Source of the DNA: Gemmatimonadaceae bacterium
GTDB lineage: Bacteria > Gemmatimonadota > Gemmatimonadetes > Gemmatimonadales > Gemmatimonadaceae
Reading direction: 5' to 3'
Length of the DNA stretch: 64,000 nucleotides
Assembly: GCA_025929535.1 (NCBI GenBank)
Contig: JAICLZ010000006.1
Location: forward strand, 22,134-86,133
A program made the translations under genes and the position numbers. Shown piece after piece: positions 31,018 to 40,869 of the stretch. Position 1 is the stretch's first letter. Every line of letters begins with the position of its first letter. A model generated the notes under the pieces. It saw nothing but the letters and a program-made list of their open reading frames with translations. It ran no database searches and was not told where the DNA came from.

Positions 31018-31070
31018 GCCCACATTCAACGATCGAGCAGCGCGCGGCGCAACAGGCGAGGCGCTCCCGG

Positions 31071-32735
31071 GTGAGCCTGTTCGAGCTGTTGATGCTCCTG
31101 GTGGCCGTCGCCGGCGCACTCCGCATTCTCTCGCAGAAGTGGGGCGTTCCGCACCCATCGCTGCTCGTGCTCGGCGGGTTGCTGGTGGCGCTCACGCCCG
31201 GGTTGCCCCCTCCCAACGTGGATCCCGAGCTCCTGTTCGTGATCTTCGTTCCGCCGCTGCTCTACTGGAGCGCGCTCACGATCTCCCTGCGCGAGATGCG
31301 CACCTTTCTCGGACCGATCGTTCGGCTCGCGACCGGACTGGTGATCGTGACCATGGCCGCAGTCGCCGCGATCGTGCACCTCCTTGCGCCGCAGGTGGGA
31401 TGGCCCGCGGCATTCGTGCTCGGTGCGATCGTGTCTCCTCCGGATCCGGTCGCGGCCACCGCGGTGCTCCGGCCGCTGGGCGCGCCGCGCGATGTGACGA
31501 CGATTCTCGAAGGCGAGGGACTGATCAGCGATGCGACGGCACTCGTCGCATACCGGCTTGCGGTTGCGGCCGTGGTTGCGGGGAGCTTCTCGGTCTGGCA
31601 CGCAGCGGGAAGCCTGCTGCTCACGGGCATCGGCGGCGCACTCGTGGGGCTGGCAGCCGGGTGGCTGATCGCGTTGGTGCGAACACACATGGGTCACGTC
31701 GTGGTGGTCGAGAACGCGCTCTCGCTGCTCTCGCCCTACATCGCGTATCTGCCCGCGGACGCGCTGCACGGCTCCGGCGTGCTCGCCGTGGTGACGATGG
31801 GCGTGTATCTGGGCATTCGTGGCCCGCGCGTCGTCCCACCCGCGACGAGGCTGCAGGCTGGTGCGATGTGGTCGATGGTGACCTTCCTCCTCGAGAGCCT
31901 GATCTTCATGCTGGTGGGACTCGAGCTGCCGCGTGTGATGGAGGCGCTGCGCACGCATGCATTGAAGGAGCTGCTCACGACGGTGCTCGTGACGACGCTC
32001 GTGTGCATTCTCGTGCGCTTCGTGTGGGTGTTCATCTCGATCTACCTGGGCGGCGGCGGTGATGCTGCGCGAAGAGGGCCGCCATCCGCACGCTGGAAGA
32101 AGCCGTTCTTCATCGCGTGGTCCGGGCTGCGCGGTGCCGACTCGCTCGTGATCGCGCTCGCACTTCCGCTCGCGACGCGCGCGGGCACGGCGTTTCCGTC
32201 GCGCGATCTCATCATCTTCGTCACCTTCGGCGTGATCTTCGTCACGCTCGTGCTGCAGGGATTCAGCCTGGGGCCGCTGGCGCGCCACCTGGGGCTCGAG
32301 CGAGAGGACGCGGAGGCGCGCGAAGAGCGCCTGGTGCGCGTGGCGATGGCCGACGCTGCGCTCGACTCCCTGCATCGCATCGCACGCGACGAGAAGGTTC
32401 CCCGGGCGGTGGTGAGCGCGCTGCAGTCCGAATTCGCGCACCGGCGACGCTCGGCGGAGCGCACCCACCTGCCGCACGGGAGCGATGGCTTCGATGCGGA
32501 GGCATATCGCACACTGCGCCGGCGGCTGCAGGGGGCCGAGCGCGCCGAGCTGTTGAAGCTCGCCGAGTCGGGGAAGATCGGTGGCGATGTCATGCGCCAC
32601 GTGCAGCGCCAGCAGGACCTGCGGGATCTGCTGCTGACCTATGACGAAGAGGCTGGCAGCGTGTCGCACGAGCATCTGGAGCCGGGCGATGATTACGTAG
32701 CGGAGCGGGAGGAGGACGCGAGCGAGTTGCCGTAG
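31071..32735 (+). CDS. Na+/H+ antiporter, CPA1 (NhaP/NHE) type
   Basis: 554 residues with about 12 TM helices in the first 400 residues and a cytoplasmic tail of about 150. Conserved CPA1 stretches: VIFVPPLLYWSALTISLREM, AAFVLGAIVSPPDPVAATAVLR (the ND/PD-type substrate motif) and WSGLRGADSLVIALALPL with the essential Arg/Asp. It exchanges Na+ or K+ for protons across the inner membrane. GTG 31071 was chosen as the first start consistent with the family N-terminus. Confidence 0.92.
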   Translation: MSLFELLMLLVAVAGALRILSQKWGVPHPSLLVLGGLLVALTPGLPPPNVDPELLFVIFVPPLLYWSALTISLREMRTFLGPIVRLATGLVIVTMAAVAAIVHLLAPQVGWPAAFVLGAIVSPPDPVAATAVLRPLGAPRDVTTILEGEGLISDATALVAYRLAVAAVVAGSFSVWHAAGSLLLTGIGGALVGLAAGWLIALVRTHMGHVVVVENALSLLSPYIAYLPADALHGSGVLAVVTMGVYLGIRGPRVVPPATRLQAGAMWSMVTFLLESLIFMLVGLELPRVMEALRTHALKELLTTVLVTTLVCILVRFVWVFISIYLGGGGDAARRGPPSARWKKPFFIAWSGLRGADSLVIALALPLATRAGTAFPSRDLIIFVTFGVIFVTLVLQGFSLGPLARHLGLEREDAEAREERLVRVAMADAALDSLHRIARDEKVPRAVVSALQSEFAHRRRSAERTHLPHGSDGFDAEAYRTLRRRLQGAERAELLKLAESGKIGGDVMRHVQRQQDLRDLLLTYDEEAGSVSHEHLEPGDDYVAEREEDASELP

Positions 32736-32829
32736 CACAGGACGGGCGTCCAGTCGTTGCAACTCCCCCTCGGCGCACCATAGAATTCGGAAGCGCGCGA
32801 ACAAGGTAATCGGCCCAGAGGCGTACCGG

Positions 32830-33630
32830 ATGGCAGACGAATCGAAGCCCCCGCATCAGAAGTGGTACCACACGGCACCGGGATATCTCACGGCGACGGC
32901 AGCGCTCGTGGGATCGATCACGGCCGCAGTGACCGCCCTCAGTCAGCTGGGCGTCTTCCACTCGAAGCCGGAGACGCCGTCAGCGGCGGTCGCGCCCGCG
33001 GCTTCGAGCTCATCGCAGCGCGCCAGTGAGCCTGTTCGTCGCAATGGCTCGGAAACGCGCGTGGAAACGCGTGCGCCCGCGCGAAGCGAGCCCGCGCCGC
33101 GAACGGGCGCTCGCACCCAGCCTTCCGCAGCGCCATCCTCGGCTCCCGCTTCTGCGCCCGCGCCCGCGCCGGTCACCGTACCACCCGCCACTGTTTCCAC
33201 ACCCGCGCCGGCGCCGGCGCCACCGCCGGCACCCGCTCCCGCTCCCGCTCCGAAGACGGGCAACATCGGTCCCGGCACGACGCTCGAGCTCGCGAGCGGA
33301 TCGCGCGTGTGCAGCAACAGCAGCAGCGACGGCGACAAGTTCACCGCCACCACGGTGACACCCGTGAGTGGCAGCAACGGTGTCTCACTTCCGGTTGGCA
33401 CCCAGGTGATTCTCAGCGTCGCGACCGAGAAGGCGCCGGTGTTCATCAGCGCCAAGGGAGTGTCGATCGACGTCGCGGGAAAGACGGTGCCGATCAAGGG
33501 CGGCGCCACCGCGCACACGGAATTCAACGCGGCCCCGAGCACGAAGGGCATCGGGCTGGGCGCGTGCATTCCCGAGGGCGGGCGAGTCTCGCTGCGGCTC
33601 ACCGATGGTGTGACGATCACCCAGCCGTAG
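32830..33630 (+). CDS. Membrane-anchored protein with Pro/Ala-rich linker and beta-sandwich-like C-domain
   Basis: 266 residues: short cytoplasmic start, one TM helix (about 20-40, LTATAALVGSITAAVTALS), a long Pro/Ala/Ser/Arg-rich linker (about 45-140 with APAP repeats), then a beta-rich domain (GTTLELASGSRVCSN, GVSLPVGTQVILSVATEK). The last region resembles the pilin/secretion-type beta domains found after such linkers (TrbI-like). Function unknown; it could be an envelope stress or surface protein. Confidence 0.75.
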   Translation: MADESKPPHQKWYHTAPGYLTATAALVGSITAAVTALSQLGVFHSKPETPSAAVAPAASSSSQRASEPVRRNGSETRVETRAPARSEPAPRTGARTQPSAAPSSAPASAPAPAPVTVPPATVSTPAPAPAPPPAPAPAPAPKTGNIGPGTTLELASGSRVCSNSSSDGDKFTATTVTPVSGSNGVSLPVGTQVILSVATEKAPVFISAKGVSIDVAGKTVPIKGGATAHTEFNAAPSTKGIGLGACIPEGGRVSLRLTDGVTITQP

Positions 33631-33750
33631 CTCGCAACCGGCTGCCCTGCAATAATTTACCGGTCTTCCCGCACGCCGTGGCGGCGCGCCCATCTTCCGC
33701 TCGCCACCGGGATGCGTAACATCGTGCATCCCATTTCATTGGAGCGAGAC

Positions 33751-34377
33751 ATGGCCCTGGTCGATCGCGTCAAGAACATCCTTCTCTCGCCGCGCACCGA
33801 ATGGCCCGTGATCGATGCGGAACCGGCGACCGTCGCGTCGCTGTACACGGGCTACATCATGCCGCTCGCCGCCATTCCCGTAATCTGTCAAGCGATCGGC
33901 ATGTCGACGATCGGAATGACCATTCCGCTCATCGGCACTCACTATCGAACTCCCATCGTCAGCGCGATCACCAGTGCGGCGGTGTTGTACGTGTTCGGCC
34001 TCATCGCCGTGTTCATCGTCGCGCTCATCGTCGATGGTCTGGCGCCGACGTTCGGCGGCACGAAGAATCAGGTGCAGGCGCTGAAGGTGGTGGCGTACTC
34101 CTACACGGCGTCGTGGGTGGGGGGAGTTTTCTCGCTGGTCCCCGCCCTCGGGATCATCGGCTTTCTCTTCGCACTCTACAGCCTCTATCTGCTGTATCTG
34201 GGACTGCCGGTTCTGATGAAGTCACCGCCCGACAAGGCGGTCGGCTACACGGTGGTGGTGGTGATCTGCACGATCGTCGTCACCTGGGTCATCTTCTTCG
34301 CCGTGGCGGCCCTCGGGTTCGGAATGGGAGCGGGTGCCATGGCGGGAGCCGGTGCCGGGGGCGCCTACCGCCCCTGA
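33751..34377 (+). CDS. Yip1-domain integral membrane protein
   Basis: 208 residues beginning MALVDRVKNILLSPRTEWPVID, the typical Yip1-family N-terminus, followed by five predicted TM helices. ATG 33751 lies 8 nt after GGAG. In bacteria Yip1 proteins are uncharacterised. The C-terminus ends in a Gly/Ala stretch (GMGAGAMAGAGAGGA) probably within or next to the last helix. Confidence 0.87.
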   Translation: MALVDRVKNILLSPRTEWPVIDAEPATVASLYTGYIMPLAAIPVICQAIGMSTIGMTIPLIGTHYRTPIVSAITSAAVLYVFGLIAVFIVALIVDGLAPTFGGTKNQVQALKVVAYSYTASWVGGVFSLVPALGIIGFLFALYSLYLLYLGLPVLMKSPPDKAVGYTVVVVICTIVVTWVIFFAVAALGFGMGAGAMAGAGAGGAYRP

Positions 34378-34491
34378 GATCGGCCGCAGGCTGCTGTTTC
34401 CCCGGGCCGGCTCACGAGATGGGCCGGCTCGGATCGTTTTGGCCGGGATTCCGGCTGAATCGGGCCCGCAGAACTGTCCGGCGCCGAAACG

Positions 34492-37272
34492 ATGTGGCCG
34501 CAGTCGCGTCTACAGAGCATGCAATCGAAAGAAAGCGCCACGAGCGCGAACGCACGACGCAGAGCGTGGCTCGCCGATTGGGGCAACGCGCTCACGCTCG
34601 TCATCATCGCCTACGCGGTCGTGTACCTGTGGCTCGCGAGCCGTGCCAGCACGAGCTTCTGGTCCCATGTGCTCCGTGCCCTCGCGTTCCTGCCCATGAA
34701 CGCGGCCGCCTCGGTTCTCGCGTTTCGCGCCAGCCAGCGCACGAGCACCGACGCGCGCATTCGCCGCGCACTGCATTTCATCGGTATCGCGTACGCCTGC
34801 GTGTTCGTGGGCAACGTCACCGCCTTCTATTTGAAATTCGAACAGAACGGCAATCCGCTCGCCGATTGGACGAACGTGCTCTACTTCGGCCTCTACGGCT
34901 TCGTGCTCGCAGGGCTGCTGTCGATGCCGCTCGCGCGCCGGGCGCAGAACGAATACTGGAAGTTCATTCTCGATGCAGGAACCGTCATCGTCGGCGGCGG
35001 GGTGGCGATCTGGTATCTCGTCATCATCCCATCGAGCACCTACCAGCTCGATGGCTTCTGGGGAACGTTCTGGGCACTCGCGTACCCGATCGCCTCCCTG
35101 CTCCTTCTGCTCGGCGTCGTCACGGCGTTCATGCGCCGGCCCGCACAGACGAACGCCGGAACGCCCGCGATGCTGCTCACCGGGTTGCTCCTGTATCTCG
35201 TGTCGGACCTGTCGACCGACATCACGCTGCTGCAGTTCGGATGGGGCAGCACGAACTGGACGGACATCATCTACGTGTTCGCCTACGTCGTGATCGTGTG
35301 CGCGCTCGCCCGGTATTACGCGAAGCCGCCCGTGATCGCCGCCGAGAGCGACGATGCGACGCGGTCGCAGCCGTTCACGTTCCTGCCGTACGTCAGCGTC
35401 GCCGTCTGTTATGGTCTGCTCGGCGTCGTCGCCGTGCGCCGCTGGCCCGAGCCGATGAGCGTGCTCGCCATTGGCGGCATCGCGATCACCGCACTGGTGG
35501 TCATTCGCCAGTTCGCGGCGGTGCGTGAGAACGTGCGACTGCTCTCCGAGCAATCGAAGCGCGAGAACGAGGCGCGGTTCGAGGCGCTCGTCCAGCACTC
35601 CTCCGACGTCATCACCATCGTCGACCCGGATACGGTCATCCGCTATGCGAGTCCGACCGTGATGCAGATCTTCGGACACACGCCCGCCGAGCTCGAAGGC
35701 AAGCGCCTCTCGGATCTCGTGCATCCGGACGATGTGCCGCGCACGCTCGGCTTCTTCACGTCCGTGATGCCGCCGGGCGCTGTCACCACGCCGGCGGAGT
35801 GGCGGATGCGGCACCACGATGGCGGCTGGCGCGACGTCGAGGTCATCGGCACGAACCTGATCGAGGAGCCGACGGTCCGCGGCATCGTGCTCAACACGCG
35901 CGACATCAGCGAGCGCAAGGCACTCCAGGCCGAGCTCACGCACCAGGCATTTCACGACACGCTCACCGGACTCGCGAATCGCGCGCTCTTTCTCGATCGC
36001 GTGACGCACGCGCTCGTGCTCGCGCGGCGGCACTCGCGCACGATCGCCGTCATCTTCCTCGACCTCGACAACTTCAAGACCGTCAACGACTCGCTCGGCC
36101 ACGCGCAGGGCGACATGCTGCTGATCCACACATCCGAGCGCATGCAGACCGCGGTGCGCACGGCGGACACGATCGCGCGCTTCGGCGGAGACGAGTTCGC
36201 GATTCTCATCGAGGATGCGTCCGACAACGACGCCGCGATGACCGTCGTCGAGCGCATGCTCGAGCTCATGCGTCACCCGTTCCATCTCGAAGGCAAGGAA
36301 GTGTTCGCGTCCGCGAGCATCGGCATCGCCGTCGCGGACACGAATCACACCGCGAGCGATCTGCTGCGGAACGCCGACATGGCGATGTACATCGCGAAGC
36401 AGTCCGGGAAGGGGCAGTATCGCCGCTACGAAGCGCGCATGCACACCGAAGCGATGGAGCGGCTGGAGCTCGAGTCCGACCTGCGCCACGCGATCGATCG
36501 CGATGAGTTCACGCTGCGCTATCAGCCGATCGTGCTGCTGCAGACGGGCGAGATCGCCGGCGTCGAGGCGCTCGTCCGCTGGAATCATCCCACGCGAGGG
36601 ATGCTCTCGCCGCTCACGTTCATTCCGCTGGCGGAGGAGACGGGGCTGATCGTGCCGCTCGGCCGCTGGGTGGTGCGCGAGGCGTGCCGGCAGGCCGTGG
36701 GCTGGCAGTCGCTGCGACCCGCGGGAAAGCCGCTCACGCTCACGATCAACATCTCCGGGCATCAGCTGCAGGGCGAGCACGTGGTGGAGGATGTGCGCCG
36801 CGCGCTCGGCGACAGCGGACTCGATCCGCGCCACCTTGTGCTCGAGATCACCGAGAGTGTGCTCATGCAGCAGAGCGCGACCATTCTCGAGCGGCTGCAC
36901 GCGCTCAAGGCGCTCGGCGTCCGTTTGGCGATCGACGATTTCGGCACCGGCTACTCATCGCTCGGATATCTGCAGCGCTTCCCGATCGACATTCTCAAGA
37001 TCGACAAGTCGTTCGTCGATGATGTGGGCCGTGGCGACACGGAGTCGGCGCTCGCGCGCGCAGTGATCGCGCTGGGCGAGACGCTGCAGCTCCAGACGAT
37101 CGCGGAAGGGATCGAGCTCAAGCAACAGCTGAACGGGCTGCAGGATCTCGGCTGCGAGCTCGGCCAGGGCTTCTTCTTCGACAAGCCGATCCAGCCCGTC
37201 GAGCTCGAGCTCGCGCTGCGCAATGCGTACGCGCCGCTGGTCGGACGCCAGAAGGTGGCCGCGGCACGCTAG
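34492..37272 (+). CDS. Membrane GGDEF-EAL c-di-GMP protein with PAS domain
   Basis: 926 residues: about eight N-terminal TM helices (to about 350), PAS (about 360-470), GGDEF (about 480-640) and EAL (about 670-910). The diguanylate cyclase site is intact (FGGDEF near 564) with an inhibitory RxxD five residues before it (RTADTIARFGGDEF). The phosphodiesterase site is also intact: EALVRW, NISGHQL, EITESVL, DDFGTGYSSL, KIDKSF, AEGIE. Both activities are thus possible; which dominates cannot be read. The membrane region may sense envelope signals. ATG 34519 is an alternative start. Confidence 0.93.
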   Translation: MWPQSRLQSMQSKESATSANARRRAWLADWGNALTLVIIAYAVVYLWLASRASTSFWSHVLRALAFLPMNAAASVLAFRASQRTSTDARIRRALHFIGIAYACVFVGNVTAFYLKFEQNGNPLADWTNVLYFGLYGFVLAGLLSMPLARRAQNEYWKFILDAGTVIVGGGVAIWYLVIIPSSTYQLDGFWGTFWALAYPIASLLLLLGVVTAFMRRPAQTNAGTPAMLLTGLLLYLVSDLSTDITLLQFGWGSTNWTDIIYVFAYVVIVCALARYYAKPPVIAAESDDATRSQPFTFLPYVSVAVCYGLLGVVAVRRWPEPMSVLAIGGIAITALVVIRQFAAVRENVRLLSEQSKRENEARFEALVQHSSDVITIVDPDTVIRYASPTVMQIFGHTPAELEGKRLSDLVHPDDVPRTLGFFTSVMPPGAVTTPAEWRMRHHDGGWRDVEVIGTNLIEEPTVRGIVLNTRDISERKALQAELTHQAFHDTLTGLANRALFLDRVTHALVLARRHSRTIAVIFLDLDNFKTVNDSLGHAQGDMLLIHTSERMQTAVRTADTIARFGGDEFAILIEDASDNDAAMTVVERMLELMRHPFHLEGKEVFASASIGIAVADTNHTASDLLRNADMAMYIAKQSGKGQYRRYEARMHTEAMERLELESDLRHAIDRDEFTLRYQPIVLLQTGEIAGVEALVRWNHPTRGMLSPLTFIPLAEETGLIVPLGRWVVREACRQAVGWQSLRPAGKPLTLTINISGHQLQGEHVVEDVRRALGDSGLDPRHLVLEITESVLMQQSATILERLHALKALGVRLAIDDFGTGYSSLGYLQRFPIDILKIDKSFVDDVGRGDTESALARAVIALGETLQLQTIAEGIELKQQLNGLQDLGCELGQGFFFDKPIQPVELELALRNAYAPLVGRQKVAAAR

Positions 37273-37352
37273 CTTCCTTGCACGATGCTGGGCTCGCTCC
37301 GATCTTGCTGTCCACGATCGGACGCATCGCACTCGAGCCTGGAGACACACGC

Positions 37353-39161
37353 GTGCAGATTCACAGCCGGCAGCCAGTCGCAGCCCGCCTCGCGAGCATC
37401 GGCGTGCTCGCGGCGGCAATCGTCTCGTGCGCGCGCACCGCGCCACCACCAGCCGCGTCGCACCTGAGCACGCCGCTGCGCGTGGGGATCTCGTTCGCGG
37501 CATCGCAGAGCGCGAGGCCGCTCGATGGCCGCATGCTGCTGCTCATCTCCACCGACAGCTCGCAGGAGCCCCGCCAGCAGATCTCCGACGCGGTGACCTC
37601 GCAACAGGTGTTCGGCGTGGATGTGGACGGGCTCGCACCAGGCACCGAGGCGATCGTGAGCGACACGGTGCTCGGCTATCCGGTGAATTCGCTCTCGGGC
37701 GTCAAGGCGGGCGACTACTGGGTGCAGGGGCTGCTGCACGTGTACGAGACCTTCCATCGCGGCGATGGCAAAACCGTGAAGCTTCCCGCCGGTGATCGCG
37801 GCGAGGGGCAGCAGTGGCCGGACGCGCCGGGAAATCTCTACAGCAAGCCCGTGAAGATGCACATCGATCCGACGAGCACGACGCCGGTCCACATCGTGCT
37901 CGATCAGACGATTCCGCAGATCCCGCAGCCACCCGACACGAAGTACGTGAAGCACTTCAGGGTGAAGAGCGATCGGCTGTCGAAGTTCTGGGGGCGGCCC
38001 GTGTACCTCGGCGCGATTCTCGTGCTTCCCGAAGGATTCGACTCGCATCCGGACGCGCACTATCCGCTCGCGATCGCGCACGGACACTTCGAGTCGGACA
38101 TCGGCACGTTCCGCGACTCGCCGCCCGACGCCAAGCTCCCCGCGTACAATCTCGACAGCCTCACCGTGCACTGCCCGAACGGCCACGAATTCTCGCTGTG
38201 CACGAAATTCGGCTACGAGCGGCTGCAGCAGGAGAAGGCGTACGAGTTCTACAAGGAGTGGACGGGTCCGGGCTTTCCGCGCGTGCTCTTGCTCACCATC
38301 CAGCATCCCACGCCCTACTACGACGATTCGTACGCGGTGAACTCGGAGAACAACGGCCCGTACGGTGACGCGATCACCTACGAGCTGATCCCGTACGTCG
38401 AGTCGCACTATCGCGGACTCGGCGCGTGGGCGCGCGCCGTGTACGGCGGGTCCACGGGTGGCTGGGAGGCACTCGGTGTGCAGGTGAAGTATCCGGAGGA
38501 CTACAATGGTGCGTGGGTGAACTGTCCCGACCCGATCGACTTCCACGCGTTCACGACGGTGGATCTCTACCACGATGGCAACGCCTTCGTGAGCGCGGGC
38601 CCGTGGCGCACGACGCCCCGTCCGGCGGAGCGCGACTACTTCGGGCGCACGCGCGTGACGATGGAGCAGTCGAACCAGAAGGAGGCCGTGCTCGGATCGA
38701 AGACGCGCTCGGGCGGGCAGTGGGACATCTGGGAAGCCGTGTACTCGCCCGTGGGTGCCGATGGCTATCCAAAGCGCATCTTCGACAAGCGCACGGGCGT
38801 GATCGACACCACGGTCGCTGCGTACTGGCGTGACAACTACGATCTCGTGCACATCATGCGGCGCGACTGGGCGACGCTCGGTCCCGAGCTTCGCGGCAAG
38901 ATCACGATCAACGTCGGCCGCTCGGACAATTTCTTCCTCAATGATGCCGTGTACCTGGCGGAGGACTTTCTCAAGAGCGCGAAGAATCCTCCGGCGGATG
39001 CGATCGTGGACTACGGCGCGCGCGACGAGCACTGCTGGAGCGGCGATCACGCGAACCCGAATCTCGTGTCGCGCCTCACCTACGACAGCCGCTTCATCAA
39101 GCTCGCGACCGCGCACTGGCTGAAGACGGCGAAGGGCGACACGACGAGCTGGCGGTACTGA
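37353..39161 (+). CDS. Lipoprotein esterase-like alpha/beta hydrolase
   Basis: 602 residues. GTG 37353 sits 8 nt after GGAG and begins a lipoprotein signal with lipobox VSC (ASIGVLAAAIVSCART), so the mature protein is lipid-anchored. The C-terminal 400 residues form a putative esterase (DLH/Esterase-D-like): VYGGSTGGWEAL holds the nucleophile Ser near residue 365, and DEHCWSGDHA (conserved acid and His region) lies near the C-terminus. The N-terminal 150 residues are a beta-rich domain. The substrate (polysaccharide acetyl groups or peptide esters) is unknown. Confidence 0.8.
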   Translation: MQIHSRQPVAARLASIGVLAAAIVSCARTAPPPAASHLSTPLRVGISFAASQSARPLDGRMLLLISTDSSQEPRQQISDAVTSQQVFGVDVDGLAPGTEAIVSDTVLGYPVNSLSGVKAGDYWVQGLLHVYETFHRGDGKTVKLPAGDRGEGQQWPDAPGNLYSKPVKMHIDPTSTTPVHIVLDQTIPQIPQPPDTKYVKHFRVKSDRLSKFWGRPVYLGAILVLPEGFDSHPDAHYPLAIAHGHFESDIGTFRDSPPDAKLPAYNLDSLTVHCPNGHEFSLCTKFGYERLQQEKAYEFYKEWTGPGFPRVLLLTIQHPTPYYDDSYAVNSENNGPYGDAITYELIPYVESHYRGLGAWARAVYGGSTGGWEALGVQVKYPEDYNGAWVNCPDPIDFHAFTTVDLYHDGNAFVSAGPWRTTPRPAERDYFGRTRVTMEQSNQKEAVLGSKTRSGGQWDIWEAVYSPVGADGYPKRIFDKRTGVIDTTVAAYWRDNYDLVHIMRRDWATLGPELRGKITINVGRSDNFFLNDAVYLAEDFLKSAKNPPADAIVDYGARDEHCWSGDHANPNLVSRLTYDSRFIKLATAHWLKTAKGDTTSWRY

Positions 39162-39263
39162 TCGGGGCAGAGTTCGAGATATCCTGGTACGGAGATCATT
39201 GCGCGCGGCGGCTGGACACTCTGCCGGTCGCCCTCCGCATCGCGCGCACCCACCTTCCTTCGC

Positions 39264-40019
39264 ATGACCCAGCGCCGCATCGCCGCGATCTTCGATCTCG
39301 ATGGAACGCTCGTGCAGACGGAGGCGCTCAAGGCGCAGTCGTACGCGCGCGCGGCCGTCGAGCTGCGCCCCGGCTCGATCGCGGCCCAGGACATCATCGT
39401 CGCGTACACCGACATGCTGGGTCGTTCGCGGGAGGAGGTCGCCGCGGCGCTGCTCGCGCGCTTCGGCCTCGGGGCGGAGGCCGAGCGGCGCATGGCGGAG
39501 CTCGGGGTATCGACGCCGCTGGATGCGTACATGGCGATTCGCCTTCGCATCTACGAAGCGATGATCGCGAACGGGCAGCTGATCCGCGGGCAGGAATATC
39601 CGTGGTCGACGGCGTTGCTGCGCCAGGTGAAGCGCATGGGATACCGTATCGGCATCGCAACGATGTCGCACAGAAAGCATGCCGTGATGGTACTCGAGCG
39701 CCTCGGGTTGACGGCCGAGATCGACGCGCTCGTGACTCGCGAGGACGTGAAGGACGGGAAGCCCTCGCCGGAGATCTATCTGCTGAGCGCCCAAAAGCTC
39801 GGCGCCGAACCGCGCGATTGTTTCGTGCTCGAGGATTCGGTGCCCGGCATTCGTGCCGCGAACGCGGCCGGAACGTGCTGTCTCGCGATCACGAACGACA
39901 TGACCCGCGATGCCGTCCACGCGGCGGGCGTCTTGCCCGCGGAGCGGATCGTGGACGATCCGGATCGGCTGGCGACCGTCGCGCGGGCGGTGCTCGACCA
40001 GCTCGCGAACCGGCGGTGA
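39264..40019 (+). CDS. HAD-superfamily hydrolase (beta-phosphoglucomutase-like)
   Basis: 251 residues with HAD motifs: FDLDGTL with nucleophile D11 and D13, IATMS (motif II, T in IATM), KDGKPSPEIYL (motif III) and VLEDSVPGIRAANAAG (motif IV). The cap domain between D13 and motif II is alpha-helical as in beta-PGM/GPH enzymes. The reaction is phosphoester hydrolysis or phospho-transfer within a sugar; substrate unknown. Confidence 0.9.
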   Translation: MTQRRIAAIFDLDGTLVQTEALKAQSYARAAVELRPGSIAAQDIIVAYTDMLGRSREEVAAALLARFGLGAEAERRMAELGVSTPLDAYMAIRLRIYEAMIANGQLIRGQEYPWSTALLRQVKRMGYRIGIATMSHRKHAVMVLERLGLTAEIDALVTREDVKDGKPSPEIYLLSAQKLGAEPRDCFVLEDSVPGIRAANAAGTCCLAITNDMTRDAVHAAGVLPAERIVDDPDRLATVARAVLDQLANRR

Positions 40020-40041
40020 TGCCCGCAGGATCGGGTCCCGC

Positions 40042-40811
40042 ATGACGCACGACGAATACGCTGCGCTGGTCTCGCGTCTCGAGGCGATGGCGGCGGCAAA
40101 GCCGACATCGTACCGGCTGCGTGTCGGTGCGCTCGCCGTGCTCGGCTACGCGTATGCACTCGGGATCATGCTGCTCCTCGCCCTCTCGCTTGCCGCACTT
40201 CCGCTCGTGAAAGCACTCGTGGAGGGAAACGCCGACCACGCCTCGGGGCTCTACATGCTCGGCCGGATGCTGTTGGCGGTAAATGACGACGCAGGAATTG
40301 CGTACCTTGAGCGCGCGATGCACATCGACCCGAGTGCCGCCGGGCCGGCGTCGTCGCTGACCGCCGCTCATCTGCAGCGGGCCGGACGCAGCCAGGAGTC
40401 GATCGCGTACCGGACGCGCTCGGAAGCATCCGTCGCTGACGAAGCGGCGGCGCAAGCGGAGCGGCGAAGCATCGCGAAGCACGACCAGCTTGCGACCGCC
40501 GATCTCGAGGAGCCGGCACACGTGCGATTGCGCGAGCAGCTCGCGCAGTATCCGAAGGCGTCGCATGGCTCGGACGAAAGGTGACCTACCATGCGCCTGA
40601 CAGACCCTTCTACGTTCTCGGCATCTCGCAATGCGCAGCATGGTGGAGCTTCGTCTCGGAAGGGTCGGGCACGTATCTCGCGCGGAAACTCGCCGAGGAT
40701 CTCGAGCTTCCGGCCGGGACGCTCGTCGTCGTCTTCGATAAAAAGCGGAAATGGCTTCGGCGCGCCCTGAAGAAGGTGGCCAACTCAGAAGTGTATCGAC
40801 GCACCCGGTGA
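40042..40811 (+). pseudogene. Decayed M48-type peptidase (catalytic domain deleted and frameshifted)
   Basis: Reading frame 40042-40584 (MTHDEYAALVSRLEAMAAAK, RLRVGALAVLGYAYALG) has the N-terminal coiled start and first TM of large membrane M48 peptidases, then jumps straight to their C-terminal TPR-like/helical part (GLYMLGRMLLAVNDDAGI; HLQRAGRSQESIAY); the HExxH catalytic domain that should lie between is absent. The last C-terminal segment (VTYHAPDRPFYVLG, then WWSFVSEGSG) is encoded in another frame (40581-40811), which aligns if a +1/-1 shift occurs near 40557. Identity rests on remembered family shape, so a database search is needed to confirm. Treated as a pseudogene. Confidence 0.62.
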
Positions 40812-40869
40812 GCTTGCGAATCCAGGGTGATGCGAGCAGATAGCAGGCGACCTCCAAGGAGAGTTGACG

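Noticed and set aside
31026..32804. Long open minus-strand frame (592 aa) under the Na+/H+ antiporter gene
   Set aside because: The antisense frame is an effect of high third-position GC; the amino acid content is Arg/His-rich without domains, while the plus strand has a textbook antiporter.
34510..36900. Minus-strand frame (796 aa) opposite the GGDEF-EAL gene
   Set aside because: Shadow of the GGDEF-EAL gene, which carries complete motifs on the plus strand.
37269..40043. Long minus-strand open frame (924 aa) opposite the esterase and HAD genes
   Set aside because: It spans two genuine plus-strand genes, has no recognisable domain and its composition is dominated by His/Arg from reversed codons.
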